A DNA stretch of 53,700 bases from Pirellula sp. GTDB lineage: Bacteria; Planctomycetota; Planctomycetia; Pirellulales; Pirellulaceae. Made by a program: the position numbers and the translations under genes. The notes under the pieces were generated by a model that was given only the letters and a program-made list of their open reading frames with translations, did not search any database and was not told where the DNA came from. Shown piece by piece: positions 8,952-18,407 of the stretch (the stretch's first letter is position 1; the number at the start of each line of letters is the position of its first letter). The DNA is taken from positions 1 to 53,700 of the forward strand of contig JAJTEK010000028.1 in assembly GCA_021299695.1 (NCBI GenBank), in the 5' to 3' direction.

Positions 8952-11900
8952 GCTGGCTCCTTGGAAGCGTTTTCTTTAGGTTCAAACCAACGATATATAC
9001 TCGGTAAAACCAACAAAGTCAAAACGGTCGAAGTGATCAACCCCCCGATCACCACGGTAGCCAGTGGTCGTTGAACCTCGGCTCCCGAGCTGCTCGAAAT
9101 GGCCATGGGGATGAAACCTAGGGCCCCACAGGCGGCCGTCATGAACACTGGCCGGAGTCGATCCAAAGCCCCTTGTACCACCGCATCGAACGGACTTAGA
9201 TTTTGGTGACGAAGATGCCGAATATGCTCGATCAGGACCACGCCATTCATCACCGCAATTCCGAATAGCGCGATGAACCCGACCCCGGCCGAGATCGAAA
9301 AAGGCATCCCGCGGGCCCACAGAGCCAGAATCCCACCGGTTGCTGCAATCGGTACGTTCAAATAGATCAGCAGCGCTAAGCTTACCGAATTGAACGTCAC
9401 ATAAAGCAACGAAAAGATCAAAAGCAAAGCCACCGGAACGGCAATCGCCAAACGCGCCGTGGCCTCGCGCAGGTTGGCGAATTGCCCTCCCCAATGCAGG
9501 ATGTAATTCGGCGGCAATTCGACGGACTGATCCACCACACGCTGAGCCTCAGCGACAAAGCCCCCTAAATCCCGCCCTTGTACGTTGCAGCTAATCAATA
9601 GCCGCCGGCGAATCGAATCTCTGCTGATTTCCACCGGGCCGTCGTTGATCTTGATCTCGGCGAGTTGAGAAATCGGAATCTGTCTTCCCAAGGCATCCTC
9701 GACTTTCAATTGCGAAAGTTTCTCGACATCGGTGCGCCACTCAGGTGCCAATCGCACTTGCATCGGAAACCGCCTTTGGCCCTCGAAGACCTGCCCGACC
9801 ACTTTGCCTCCTACACAAGCCACCGCATCGAGCACCTCGCGCGCATGGATCCCATAGCGTGCCAAGGCATCGCGTCGAATACTCACTGCACAATAAGACA
9901 GGCCAGCGATCTGCTGGGCGGCGACATCCGCCGAGCCCTCGACCCGCAAAAGAGCTTGGACGATCTCATCCCCCTTGGCCTTGAGCACCCCCAAGTCATC
10001 GCCGTAGAGACTCAACCCAATATCGCTTCGCACCCCGGCGACGAGCTCCTGGACGCGCAACTCGATCGGCTGGGTGAAGCTGAACGAATTGGCTGGAACT
10101 TCCCTGGCCAGAGCCTTGCGCATCTGAACGACCAAATCCTCCTTGGAAATAGGCTCTGGCCACTGCTCCTTAGGTTTGAGCCGTACGATCACATCGGTTT
10201 GATACACCCCCATCGGATCGTTCGCAATCTCGGGTCGCCCGGTTTTTGAAACCACCGTGATCACCTGCGGGAATTTCAATAAGCAGCGTTCCATCGCTTT
10301 GGTCAATTCGACCGAAGTCTCTAGCGATACACTTGGAAGACGCGTTGCTTGAATCGCTATATCCCCCTCGTCGAGTTTAGGAACAAATTCCCTCCCGAAT
10401 TGCCTAGCCAGCAACACGCTGATGGCAAAGATGCCGATCGCGGTGAGGAACATTCCAAGAGGGTGCTTCATCGAGAAACGCAAGCAAGGCTCATAGAGGC
10501 GTTTGAGACCTCGAACGACAAGCGTATCTTTCTGCTGAATCCAACGGGCTAAAAACAAAGACGCCAGGACGGGCATGACCGTCACCGAAAGGATCAGCGC
10601 CGAGGATAGGGCGGTCATGAATGTGAATGCCATGGGGCGAAACATCTTGCCCTCCATCCCCTGCAAACTCAGGATCGGAATAAACACGATCACCACGATG
10701 AGCCCTGCAAATAAAATCGGTTTACCGACCTCTTGAGCAGAGGACTCAAAAACATGAAGCGGAACTTTTTTACCAGGATTGGATTTCAAATGGTTGGCCG
10801 CCCGACGCATGCAATTCTCGATCATGACCACTGCGCCATCGACGATCACGCCGAAATCGACCGCACCGAGACTCATCAGATTCGCCGAAACCCCTGCATA
10901 CCGCATCGCGATCAGCGCGCTCATGGCCGAGAGCGGAATCGCTGCGGCGACGATCAATCCGGCCCGCAGATCCCCAAGCAAAACGATGAGCATCACAATC
11001 ACCAAGAGGACTCCGAGTCCGATGTTCTCAGCGACGGTGTGGATCGTTTTTTCGACCAAATCCGTGCGATCATAAAAAGTGTCGATCTCGATTCCCTCGG
11101 GAAGAGTCTTCTGAATCGTATGGATCTTCTCTTTGACCTCTTCGACCACCTTGCGAGAGTTTCCACCCATGATCATCATCACCATTCCGATGACCGATTC
11201 TCGATCTCCGTCCCGAGTCACCGCACCTTGTCGTAGCATCGGTGCAAATCTTGCTTCCCCGATGTCTTTGATCCGAATGGGAGTTCCCTCGCGACTCTCG
11301 AGGACAATATTTTGAATATCCTCAAGGGAGGTGACTAAGCCTTGGCCGCGAACCAACCGTTGCTCGGCACCGTGGGCGATGTACCCCCCCCCGGAATTGC
11401 CATTGTTCTCATCGAGCGCTTTGAACACATCGGCAAAGGAAATACCGTAGTTCTGCAATTGAGCCGGATCGACCTGAATTTCATAAGTCTTAAGCTCACC
11501 GCCAAAGGTGTTGACCTCGACGACCCCTTGGACGCTACGAAGTTGGAACGCGATCTGCCAATCGAGCATGGATCGCAATTCGCTCAGCGAGTACTTGAAA
11601 CCAGGCTTGGATCTGACCTCAAATTGATAGATTTCGCTCATCCCCGTCGCGATCGGACCGAGCTCCGGGGTTCCCATCCCCGGCGGTATGTTCTCCCTGG
11701 CCCGCTGCAATCGCTCGTTGACCTGATTCCTAGCCCAATAGATATCGGTTCCATCATGAAAAGTAACCGTCACGGCACTGAGTCCGAATCGGCTAATCGA
11801 TCGAATTTCGTCGACGTTGGGGACTCCACTCATCGCATTTTCAATCGGGAATGTGATGAATTGCTCGACTTCTTCAGGCCCCAAAGCTGGCGAGTTCGTC

Positions 11901-12052
11901 AACACCTGGACTTGGACATTCGTCAGGTCCGGAACCGCATCGAGCGGAATTTGAGTCGCAGCGACAAAACCCATTCCCAAGATCAACAAGGAAGCGATCA
12001 GAACGATGAATCGATTTTGCAAGGACCATTGGATGATACGTTGAACCATCAT
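8948..12052 (-). CDS. czcA: Heavy-metal efflux RND pump, CzcA type
   Basis: Inner-membrane proton-antiport component of a tripartite heavy-metal pump, 1034 residues, the usual HME-RND length. The N-terminus (RNRF-like QNRFIVLIASLLIL, PLDAVPDLTNVQVQV) is standard. The TM4 motif DFGVIVDGAVVMIEN (about residues 397-411) matches the Czc/Cnr divalent-cation group (Zn, Co, Cd, Ni) and not the CusA Cu/Ag motif. Two periplasmic porter regions and twelve helices fit. Translation starts at ATGATG with GAGGAG overlapping the upstream stop, 2 bp after czcB, so the two are tightly coupled. Confidence 0.95.
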   Translation of the reverse strand: MMVQRIIQWSLQNRFIVLIASLLILGMGFVAATQIPLDAVPDLTNVQVQVLTNSPALGPEEVEQFITFPIENAMSGVPNVDEIRSISRFGLSAVTVTFHDGTDIYWARNQVNERLQRARENIPPGMGTPELGPIATGMSEIYQFEVRSKPGFKYSLSELRSMLDWQIAFQLRSVQGVVEVNTFGGELKTYEIQVDPAQLQNYGISFADVFKALDENNGNSGGGYIAHGAEQRLVRGQGLVTSLEDIQNIVLESREGTPIRIKDIGEARFAPMLRQGAVTRDGDRESVIGMVMMIMGGNSRKVVEEVKEKIHTIQKTLPEGIEIDTFYDRTDLVEKTIHTVAENIGLGVLLVIVMLIVLLGDLRAGLIVAAAIPLSAMSALIAMRYAGVSANLMSLGAVDFGVIVDGAVVMIENCMRRAANHLKSNPGKKVPLHVFESSAQEVGKPILFAGLIVVIVFIPILSLQGMEGKMFRPMAFTFMTALSSALILSVTVMPVLASLFLARWIQQKDTLVVRGLKRLYEPCLRFSMKHPLGMFLTAIGIFAISVLLARQFGREFVPKLDEGDIAIQATRLPSVSLETSVELTKAMERCLLKFPQVITVVSKTGRPEIANDPMGVYQTDVIVRLKPKEQWPEPISKEDLVVQMRKALAREVPANSFSFTQPIELRVQELVAGVRSDIGLSLYGDDLGVLKAKGDEIVQALLRVEGSADVAAQQIAGLSYCAVSIRRDALARYGIHAREVLDAVACVGGKVVGQVFEGQRRFPMQVRLAPEWRTDVEKLSQLKVEDALGRQIPISQLAEIKINDGPVEISRDSIRRRLLISCNVQGRDLGGFVAEAQRVVDQSVELPPNYILHWGGQFANLREATARLAIAVPVALLLIFSLLYVTFNSVSLALLIYLNVPIAATGGILALWARGMPFSISAGVGFIALFGIAVMNGVVLIEHIRHLRHQNLSPFDAVVQGALDRLRPVFMTAACGALGFIPMAISSSSGAEVQRPLATVVIGGLITSTVLTLLVLPSIYRWFEPKENASKEPA

Positions 12053-12054
12053 GA

Positions 12055-13581
12055 TTACTCCTCACCTAGAAGTTCTGCGAGCATCTTCGACTTCAGAACA
12101 AAAGCTCCCTGGACGACGACTTGATCCTTCGGACCGAGCCCTCGAAGAACCACCGTTCTGCCCTGCGCTTTGACTCCGGTCTGGATGTCACGGCGCGCGA
12201 ATCGCGTCCCCTGGACCTGTACGAATACGAATTTCTTCCCCTCATGCTCCTGGATCGCATCGGTAGGAATAGTCATGGCACTGGTACTTTGGCCACCTGA
12301 AATCGAAACATTGACGAACATCCCCGGTTTGAGCAATCCATCAGGATTGTCGGCGATCGCCCGAAGCGCGATCGTACGGGTCTTTTCATCCATGATCTCG
12401 CCGGTATAGAAAACTTTGGCCGAAAACGTTTTGTCCGGCCATGCTTCGTTGATAATCGAGACGGTCTGCTGATCGAGTGACCGTAAAAGCGGGACGTTCT
12501 CTTCGAACACATCGGCGGTGATCCAAACGGTCGAAAGATCAGCGATCGTCAGGATCGAGGCGCTCGGACGGACTTGCTCGCGGACCGTACAGTCCTTGGT
12601 GATCACGGTACCGTCGAACGGAGCTCGGATCGGATAATGCGAAATCGCCTCACCCTGATTGGTCGGATCCACACTCTCGATGTCTTTGGCATCGACCCCG
12701 AGAATCCGCAAACTCGTCGCGTCGACGGCCACCCGAGTTTCAGCTTCCTTGACGTTCTGATTGGCCAACAAAATGCTCGTTTGCATTTCATAGTCGATCT
12801 GCTCGACGCGAGCTTGGAAGGTCGCCAAGTCCGCATCCCGAGTCGATTGAGCACTCAGGAGCAACTTACCCGAGACCGCACCGCTATCCTGAACATTCTC
12901 CAAACGAACGACATCTGCTTGCGCTTTGAGGTACCCAGCATAGGAGGCTAGCAAGCGCTCGCGGTAATCCCCCATCCCCAAATCCCGAAACTTGCTCTCG
13001 ATTTGCTGAATCGGTCGACCTAGTCGCAATTCATCGATCAATAGTCGCGTGTTCTCGGCGATGCGAGTTTGAAGATCTCGCTTGACGATCGCGATTTCGC
13101 GCTGCAACCTGGCTTGATAGAGGTCCAATTTAGCTTGTCCAATCTCACGGCTATGGATCACGATGAGCAAATCGTTGGCCTGGACCCTCTGACCTAACGT
13201 CACCGATACCGAGTCGACTGTCCCCTCGACCATCGGAAAAATGTGCGAAATTCGATCTTCATTCAACGAAATTTTGCCGGTCAAATTCACCGGAACGGCA
13301 AGAAGCTCCTCGCTGGGAGATTCGATGACGATGCGACTCGGTCCCCAAAGATCCGAGGCAAGCTCGATTTCCATTCCGGAGGACCCCTCGTTGCCAGGTT
13401 CACCAAGCGCCGCTCGGTTCGTCTGCGCCGCTCGGGCGCCGTTGGACTCTTCGTGCATGCTCTCTGCCACGGGAATCGGCCTGGGGATACGAAGGTTGTA
13501 GAGCCAAACCGCTCCGCCGCCGAGGAATGCAGTCAGTAGGAGAAACGGCCAAGCACGATAAGCATCTTGCAATGTCTGCAT
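12055..13581 (-). CDS. czcB: Heavy-metal efflux RND periplasmic adaptor, CzcB type
   Basis: Membrane-fusion (adaptor) subunit that bridges CzcA to an outer-membrane channel. An N-terminal anchor is at about residues 12-30 (WPFLLLTAFLGGGAVWLYNL). Next come a barrel-sandwich/lipoyl half (SVTLGQRVQANDLLIVIHSREIGQAKLDL), a long helical hairpin (about 175-300), the second half (YPIRAPFDGTVITKDCTVREQV) and a membrane-proximal beta domain to residue 508. It is longer than the typical 380-410 because of the extended coiled coil. No outer-membrane factor gene (czcC) is visible in this window. Confidence 0.92.
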   Translation of the reverse strand: MQTLQDAYRAWPFLLLTAFLGGGAVWLYNLRIPRPIPVAESMHEESNGARAAQTNRAALGEPGNEGSSGMEIELASDLWGPSRIVIESPSEELLAVPVNLTGKISLNEDRISHIFPMVEGTVDSVSVTLGQRVQANDLLIVIHSREIGQAKLDLYQARLQREIAIVKRDLQTRIAENTRLLIDELRLGRPIQQIESKFRDLGMGDYRERLLASYAGYLKAQADVVRLENVQDSGAVSGKLLLSAQSTRDADLATFQARVEQIDYEMQTSILLANQNVKEAETRVAVDATSLRILGVDAKDIESVDPTNQGEAISHYPIRAPFDGTVITKDCTVREQVRPSASILTIADLSTVWITADVFEENVPLLRSLDQQTVSIINEAWPDKTFSAKVFYTGEIMDEKTRTIALRAIADNPDGLLKPGMFVNVSISGGQSTSAMTIPTDAIQEHEGKKFVFVQVQGTRFARRDIQTGVKAQGRTVVLRGLGPKDQVVVQGAFVLKSKMLAELLGEE

Positions 13582-13680
13582 GGTGGATCTGTGGAGGAAT
13601 GATGTTGATGGATTAAAAGAGAATCCGAGGCGGTCCCAGAAAAGAACCGCTGAAAGAAACGCACAGCAATCCGAGAAACC

Positions 13681-14244
13681 CTAGAGACGGGCGGTGCGAT
13701 AAAGCGTCGAGCAGTAAGCAAATCGGCGAGCTTGCTCCGATACTCGCGAACCCGCGGAACGAGCGTTCCTCTTGAGACCCTCAGGTTCCACGTCAGGGCA
13801 GGGCAAACCTAGCCAAACGAACGTCGCCTGCAAAGCGAAATCCAAAAGGAGCTTTTCGCTTGCGCTCAACCCAAACGGCTCCGAGAACCGAGTCGCATGG
13901 GAAATGTCCTGCATCGGTGGAGCATTTGGGAATGCTGCAGATCCAGGGCCATCGAGTTGCACGACCCAATGGAAGTGTAGTTTTGCAGTATCCGCAGAAT
14001 CCCGATGTATGTACTGTCGAAGATGCTCCGAGAGTCGGACTTGTTCGGCGGCTGAACCACCGCCAGGACCGTCGTCTCGATGGTGGTGATACACCGGTCG
14101 CAATCCAGGAACACCAAGGAGCCAGACCATGAGGACCAGACCTCGGAACAGCCCACCTAGAAAAACGCCGCGGCGGCGAGTGCTCCGATGGGTCGTCCGC
14201 AGCTTGGTGTTTCGAAAGTTATCCTCGGACTTCGCAGGATCCAT
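13681..14244 (-). CDS. Membrane-anchored His-containing protein of the metal-efflux operon
   Basis: I do not recognise this 187-residue protein. It has a basic N-terminus, one transmembrane segment at about residues 28-46 (LGGLFRGLVLMVWLLGV), then an extracytoplasmic part starting with YHHHRDDG and containing further histidines. Codon use resembles its neighbours and the frame is uninterrupted. It lies 99 bp upstream of czcB on the same strand, so a periplasmic metal-binding or sensing accessory role is a reasonable inference. It is too short and too different to be CzcC. Confidence 0.6.
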   Translation of the reverse strand: MDPAKSEDNFRNTKLRTTHRSTRRRGVFLGGLFRGLVLMVWLLGVPGLRPVYHHHRDDGPGGGSAAEQVRLSEHLRQYIHRDSADTAKLHFHWVVQLDGPGSAAFPNAPPMQDISHATRFSEPFGLSASEKLLLDFALQATFVWLGLPCPDVEPEGLKRNARSAGSRVSEQARRFAYCSTLYRTARL

Positions 14245-14312
14245 ACGACCATCGTAAACTATACTTGGTATTCCTCAACAGGGTATCCTGAAGCCTATTC
14301 TACCAATTCTCG

Positions 14313-14783
14313 ATGTCAATTACGCCACGAAAGATCCCGGAAATCTCCCAACCCATCGGCCCACCTAATCCAAACGACCCAAATTCCCCCAACGAATCCT
14401 TGGTTCTCGACACCGCCACTAGGCTTGCCATCGAGAGAACCCGAGTCGCCTACGAACGCACGATCATGGCCGCGATCCGGACGTCTACCTCGTTGATCGC
14501 CTTCGGTTTCTCGGCGTATAAGTTTTTCCAGTTGGATCCTCTCGATGGTCGCACCGCGAACGCCCCGCCTAGATCCTCGATCCTTGGTCCTAAGGAATTC
14601 GGACTGACCATGATCGCCCTTGGGCTTTTGTCGCTATTCCTGGCTTGGTTCGAGTACAACAGAGACGTTCGAACACTGCGAAATGAGTATCGACTTCTCC
14701 CACGTTCCTATATAGGTTTGGTCGCTGCTCTGGTGGCTGTCCTAGGAACAACCATTTTGGGGGTCGTGTTTTTTAACTTTTGA
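14313..14783 (+). CDS. YidH/DUF202 family inner-membrane protein
   Basis: A 156-residue protein with a proline/asparagine-rich N-terminus, then ERTRVAYERTIMAAIRTSTSLIAFGFSAYKFF, the recognisable DUF202 signature (LAxxRTxLAxxRTxLAxIRTxxAxxxFG). Three helices are expected (about 60-78, 95-113, 134-155). The family is widespread and uncharacterised. The gene is divergent from the efflux operon (68 bp apart) and convergent with the PP2C gene. Confidence 0.8.
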   Translation: MSITPRKIPEISQPIGPPNPNDPNSPNESLVLDTATRLAIERTRVAYERTIMAAIRTSTSLIAFGFSAYKFFQLDPLDGRTANAPPRSSILGPKEFGLTMIALGLLSLFLAWFEYNRDVRTLRNEYRLLPRSYIGLVAALVAVLGTTILGVVFFNF

Positions 14784-14808
14784 GAAGCTCCCGAGAACCT
14801 CCAGCAAG

Positions 14809-16140
14809 CTAATAATCGACCTGACCTTCCTCGTCCTCTTTTCGCCATTGGCGAATTTCCTGCATCACCTCCACGAGCAGTTTGGCAAAAGACGCCGTCG
14901 CCGTCTTGAAATCCTTGGCCAAAAGTTCGCGGTTGGCCGCTTCAATCCGTTCGGAGAGAACACGCAACTGAGGACTTTTAGAATTGTCCTTGAGCCACCC
15001 GTAGAGTTCCTCGACCGCGATTTTCAACTGCGATGCAAACCCCGCCGACGGCCGGCAGGTGTACTTGCGATAGGGCGCTTTTCCAAACCCTTTATCGGTC
15101 GCCGGAGTTTGATGGCTCACTGCGGCTTTAATCCAGCCGGTGACCAACGCAATCAAGGACGCCGCCGCAGCAAGGATCGCCAATGGCGTTTGCTGGACCA
15201 ACGCCAGAAAAATCGCCGCGAGCAATCCAATCGCCGCGATCAGTCCGAATGCCATAGGGAAGCCAGATAACCCTCTGGTCGGACCACCAACGCTCGCACC
15301 ACTAGAGACCCCAAAGTCCCGTTGGACCTCGCCAATCACCACAGTAATATTGTCGGGACCACCACGAAAATTCGCTAAATCCACAAGTGCCTTTACGGCC
15401 GTCGATGGGTCGAGTAGACCCAACATCGAACCGATTTCTTCGTCTGCAAGCTGGCCGCTAAGACCATCGCTACAGAGCAAAAATCGATCCCCTTTCTGAA
15501 GCGGGAACGGACCTTCTAGATCGACCATCACACTCGGACTCGGCCCCATCGAGCGAGTGATGACATTTTTCGGGATCGAGCTATTGCGGATCATCTCCTC
15601 GCTGACCTCGCCGGCTTGCTGCATCTCCCAAACCAACGAGTGATCAAACGTCAATTGCTCAAAAGTCTGACCTCGCAAACGGTAAACCCTGCTGTCGCCG
15701 ACATGCGCGATCACTCCACCGTTGGGCAACAACAGGATCGCGCTGGTCGTCGTACCCATGCTCCGAAACTCTGGATTGACCGTCCCTCGCCGATTGATCT
15801 CTCGGTTGGTCTCCTCAAAGGCCCTAAGCAGAGCTTCCGAAGGCTCGAGCTTCGTATTGAGCTTCGAAAAATGATGCGGGATCAACTCCACACTCAAACG
15901 ACTCGCGAGCTCCCCGGCAGCATGAGCTCCCATGCCGTCGGCAACGATGAGCAAATCCCCACTGCGCTGCCACTGGTCGGCATCGCTCGCACCGACAATC
16001 GCATAACTGTCCTGATTGTTCGCGCGACGCATCCCGATGTCGCTGCAAGCCACAGCAAACACAACCGGAGACCAATTCGCTGGGGCCTCGGACAACGGAT
16101 TCTCAATTCGCGGGGAGTTGTCTGCCAAGTGAGATTCCAA
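14809..16140 (-). CDS. PP2C-type protein serine/threonine phosphatase with membrane tail
   Basis: Cytosolic PPM phosphatase that reverses Hanks-type kinase phosphorylation. Metal-binding motifs are in order: NNQDSYAI (D44), VADGMGAHAAGE, THVGDSRVYRLR-like IAHVGDSRVYRLR, LCSDGLSGQLAD and GGPDNITVVI. The catalytic domain ends at about residue 265. Two hydrophobic helices follow (AFGLIAAIGLLAAIFLAL and LAILAAAASLIALVTGW), then a cytosolic tail of about 120 residues. The tail is unusual in being helical and charged, and could be a sensor or partner-binding region. A kinase candidate is encoded at 40363 but not adjacent. Confidence 0.9.
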   Translation of the reverse strand: MESHLADNSPRIENPLSEAPANWSPVVFAVACSDIGMRRANNQDSYAIVGASDADQWQRSGDLLIVADGMGAHAAGELASRLSVELIPHHFSKLNTKLEPSEALLRAFEETNREINRRGTVNPEFRSMGTTTSAILLLPNGGVIAHVGDSRVYRLRGQTFEQLTFDHSLVWEMQQAGEVSEEMIRNSSIPKNVITRSMGPSPSVMVDLEGPFPLQKGDRFLLCSDGLSGQLADEEIGSMLGLLDPSTAVKALVDLANFRGGPDNITVVIGEVQRDFGVSSGASVGGPTRGLSGFPMAFGLIAAIGLLAAIFLALVQQTPLAILAAAASLIALVTGWIKAAVSHQTPATDKGFGKAPYRKYTCRPSAGFASQLKIAVEELYGWLKDNSKSPQLRVLSERIEAANRELLAKDFKTATASFAKLLVEVMQEIRQWRKEDEEGQVDY

Positions 16141-16280
16141 ACGACATCAAAATTAGGATGAGTAACCAGCCCGAACCGTACGCCCAACAGGATACTCCAA
16201 GTATTGTCCGATGGGTAGCAACAGGACCAGACCTCAGCAGCCCAACTTCTTTCTTCGTACCACTCCTGAGGATCGGGGGC

Positions 16281-16286
16281 ATTATA
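16281..16286 (-). promoter_or_regulatory. TATAAT -10-like hexamer upstream of the PP2C gene
   Basis: A perfect TATAAT is read on the minus strand, about 140 bp upstream of the phosphatase ATG. No good -35 accompanies it (only TCGAAC, 19 bp away), so this is a weak candidate. Confidence 0.2.
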
Positions 16287-16335
16287 ACGGTCCGCACCCT
16301 CATGCGGTTCGAGTCCTTGTTGGATTTATTGCAGA

Positions 16336-17211
16336 TTAACCCCGGGGAGGCGGGACCGCTGTAGGCCGCGTGGCTGCCCCGCCGGGCAGCCTTCGGCGTA
16401 TCGGTCCGAAGGCCTGCTGGGCCGCGGTGGCCATTTCGGAGGTGATCTCATCAATTCGATTGCGAAATACCGCAAATGCCCCAAGAGAGGGGATCGCGAT
16501 CAAAAGCCCAGCGACGGTGGTTATCAAAGCGGAATAGATTCCCGAAGCCAACTGCCCAGCCCCAGCCGTTCCTTGGGATAAGGCCACCTCACGGAACGCC
16601 AGAATCATCCCAGCTACCGTCCCCAGCAATCCAAGCATGGGGGCAAGGTTGCCGATCACCGAGAGGTACTCGAGCTTTCGGTACATCCTTGCTGCCTGTT
16701 CGGCTAGTGCGTCCTCGAGCGACTTTTCGACCGCAGGCCAACCATACTCGATCTCGGAGATCCCGCTGGCCAGTACGTAGGACAATGGACAGGGCTGGCT
16801 ACGGCAAGCTTGGTCGGCATCCTTGAGCTTGCCCTGCGAGAGCAACTGCCGCACGTTCTCATTCAATTCAATTGGCATTAGATCCTTGCGTCGCAAAGTT
16901 AACCATTGATCGATCACCAAGTACATCGCCAAGATCGACATCAAAATCAGAGCGATCATGATCCCCACGCCCAGAGGCCCACCGCTGAAAAGGATCTCGA
17001 AAAAGGTATCATCGGCCGCTTGGCTGGGCTTGATCCCACCGGTCGATCCGCTCGGGACATTGGGGCTCGAGACGATCGAGGAATCTGGGCCAGGAGCCTG
17101 TCCAAACACGCTAGGAGTCCATGCGAGGGGACCGAGGATGAATCCCAACAGGTATCGCATGGCCGGTCGTCGACGGATTGTCCAATCGCATTGTTCCAAA
17201 TCCATTCTCAT
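16336..17211 (-). CDS. MotA/TolQ/ExbB proton-channel family protein
   Basis: Energy-transducing channel subunit of the ExbB/TolQ family, 291 residues. An export-type leader (MRYLLGFILGPLAWTPSVFGQAPG, cleavage expected near AQ) begins at residue 18, as in ExbB proteins with a periplasmic N-terminal extension. TM1 is LGVGIMIALILMSILAMYLVI (about 80-100). The conserved pair of C-terminal helices is at about 190-215 (NLAPMLGLLGTVAGMILAF) and 230-260. The ATG at 17211 is preceded at 5 bases by GGGAG, which supports it over the ATG at 17160. No ExbD/TolR or TonB gene follows here. It is 40 bp downstream of the secreted protein at 17252 and probably co-transcribed. Confidence 0.87.
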   Translation of the reverse strand: MRMDLEQCDWTIRRRPAMRYLLGFILGPLAWTPSVFGQAPGPDSSIVSSPNVPSGSTGGIKPSQAADDTFFEILFSGGPLGVGIMIALILMSILAMYLVIDQWLTLRRKDLMPIELNENVRQLLSQGKLKDADQACRSQPCPLSYVLASGISEIEYGWPAVEKSLEDALAEQAARMYRKLEYLSVIGNLAPMLGLLGTVAGMILAFREVALSQGTAGAGQLASGIYSALITTVAGLLIAIPSLGAFAVFRNRIDEITSEMATAAQQAFGPIRRRLPGGAATRPTAVPPPRG

Positions 17212-17251
17212 TGTCTCCCGTTATCTTTTTTCCTGATTTTCTCGGAGTCGC

Positions 17252-18370
17252 TTAGGGATTTGCTGCTCCAGACACGGACGAGAAGCGATTCGCAATGGTT
17301 TTTGCGAGTTGTTCATCTCCCAGTTTCCTCGCAGCTTCGATCCCCTTGCTGAAGGCTTGCTGGGCTAAATGATACCGATCCTGATGCATCGATGCGACGC
17401 GTAGCCACTGGGCGATAGCAAGCTTTGGCTGGTTTGCTTGCTCGAGCCGATGTGCCAAGAGCATTGTCGGACCGGCTTGCAAGGGCACCGGCAACTCGTC
17501 TCGCTGAGCTATCCATTCCTCGATCCGCTCCGATAGGATTTCCTCAGGGAGCGATAATCTCCAAAGCTGTATCGTTGCGTATGCGGCAATCCAAGACGTG
17601 TCGCTCTTTGCAAGTGCCTTGAGCACCTCGATCGCTTCAAGGCGATTGGGGCCACCGAGCGACCAGGAGGCACCGAGCAACCGCATCGAGGGAGTCTGGC
17701 TGGACATCAATTCGAACACTTCTTGCGTCCATGCAGGAGTCAGACGATTCCATTGATCCGACCAAGGGAGCGGGATGCGACTCATGAGCAACTCCGGACC
17801 AGGATCCTCTGCGAGCACCTTAAAGACGCGCGCCGCGACACTGAATTGCTCGATCGCGGCGGCCGAATCGACCATCTCGGAGACGAGCAAACGCTGCTGC
17901 CACTTTGGGATCTCCGAGAGCCCGAGCGCCGACTGACCTTTTTGGAGAACCTGCCGAAAATTGCGTTGAACAAAAAGCTGGTGGACTTGTGCATAAGGCT
18001 CAGCCTTCCAATTCGGCTCGATGCCGACGACCAAGTCCCCTGGAAAATTCGTTGGACCCTTGGAGTCTGGTTTGATGAGCACCAGTTTGTCGATCTCCCA
18101 AGAAACCACCACTCCCTGGACATCGATCAAAGAACGCAAACGCCAACGATCGAGCGAATTATCCCCCGGTTCGCTCCATACCAACTTGCTCGCAGGTCCG
18201 AGCCTCTCGACGGCTTGAAGATAGTACTCGGACTCCTGCGACCAAACGCCTTGCTCGAAACTGAAGATGCACGCGGCAAACCGAAGTGCAAACACCAATG
18301 CAAACCCCGATACAAAACCCACCCGACGGTTTACGAATTTGGCTCGATGGATCACAATAGTCTTTTTCAC
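17252..18370 (-). CDS. Secreted TPR-like protein upstream of exbB
   Basis: Function unknown. The 372-residue protein has a basic N-terminus and a signal-type hydrophobic segment (FVSGFALVFALRFAACIFSF, about 18-38). About 80 residues resembling a beta domain follow (LRSLIDVQGVVVSW), then an alpha-helical repeat region rich in A/L (about 130-372), consistent with TPR or HEAT-like repeats; AQWLRVASMHQDRYHLAQQAFSKG looks like one TPR unit. Its position just before the ExbB/TolQ gene suggests a periplasmic partner of that complex. It is divergent from def with only 37 bp between start codons. Confidence 0.72.
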   Translation of the reverse strand: MKKTIVIHRAKFVNRRVGFVSGFALVFALRFAACIFSFEQGVWSQESEYYLQAVERLGPASKLVWSEPGDNSLDRWRLRSLIDVQGVVVSWEIDKLVLIKPDSKGPTNFPGDLVVGIEPNWKAEPYAQVHQLFVQRNFRQVLQKGQSALGLSEIPKWQQRLLVSEMVDSAAAIEQFSVAARVFKVLAEDPGPELLMSRIPLPWSDQWNRLTPAWTQEVFELMSSQTPSMRLLGASWSLGGPNRLEAIEVLKALAKSDTSWIAAYATIQLWRLSLPEEILSERIEEWIAQRDELPVPLQAGPTMLLAHRLEQANQPKLAIAQWLRVASMHQDRYHLAQQAFSKGIEAARKLGDEQLAKTIANRFSSVSGAANP

Positions 18371-18407
18371 CTCTGCAGCCTATGCTCGCCTGTTGTCCGA
18401 GAAACAC

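Noticed and set aside
9665-12124. Several open frames (up to 260 codons) antisense to czcA
   Set aside because: CzcA is unambiguous throughout this span and the antisense products show no known domain.
16308-16335. tRNA T-loop-like GGTTCGAGTCC
   Set aside because: The flanking bases do not form a T stem, and no acceptor, D or anticodon arms can be found around it.
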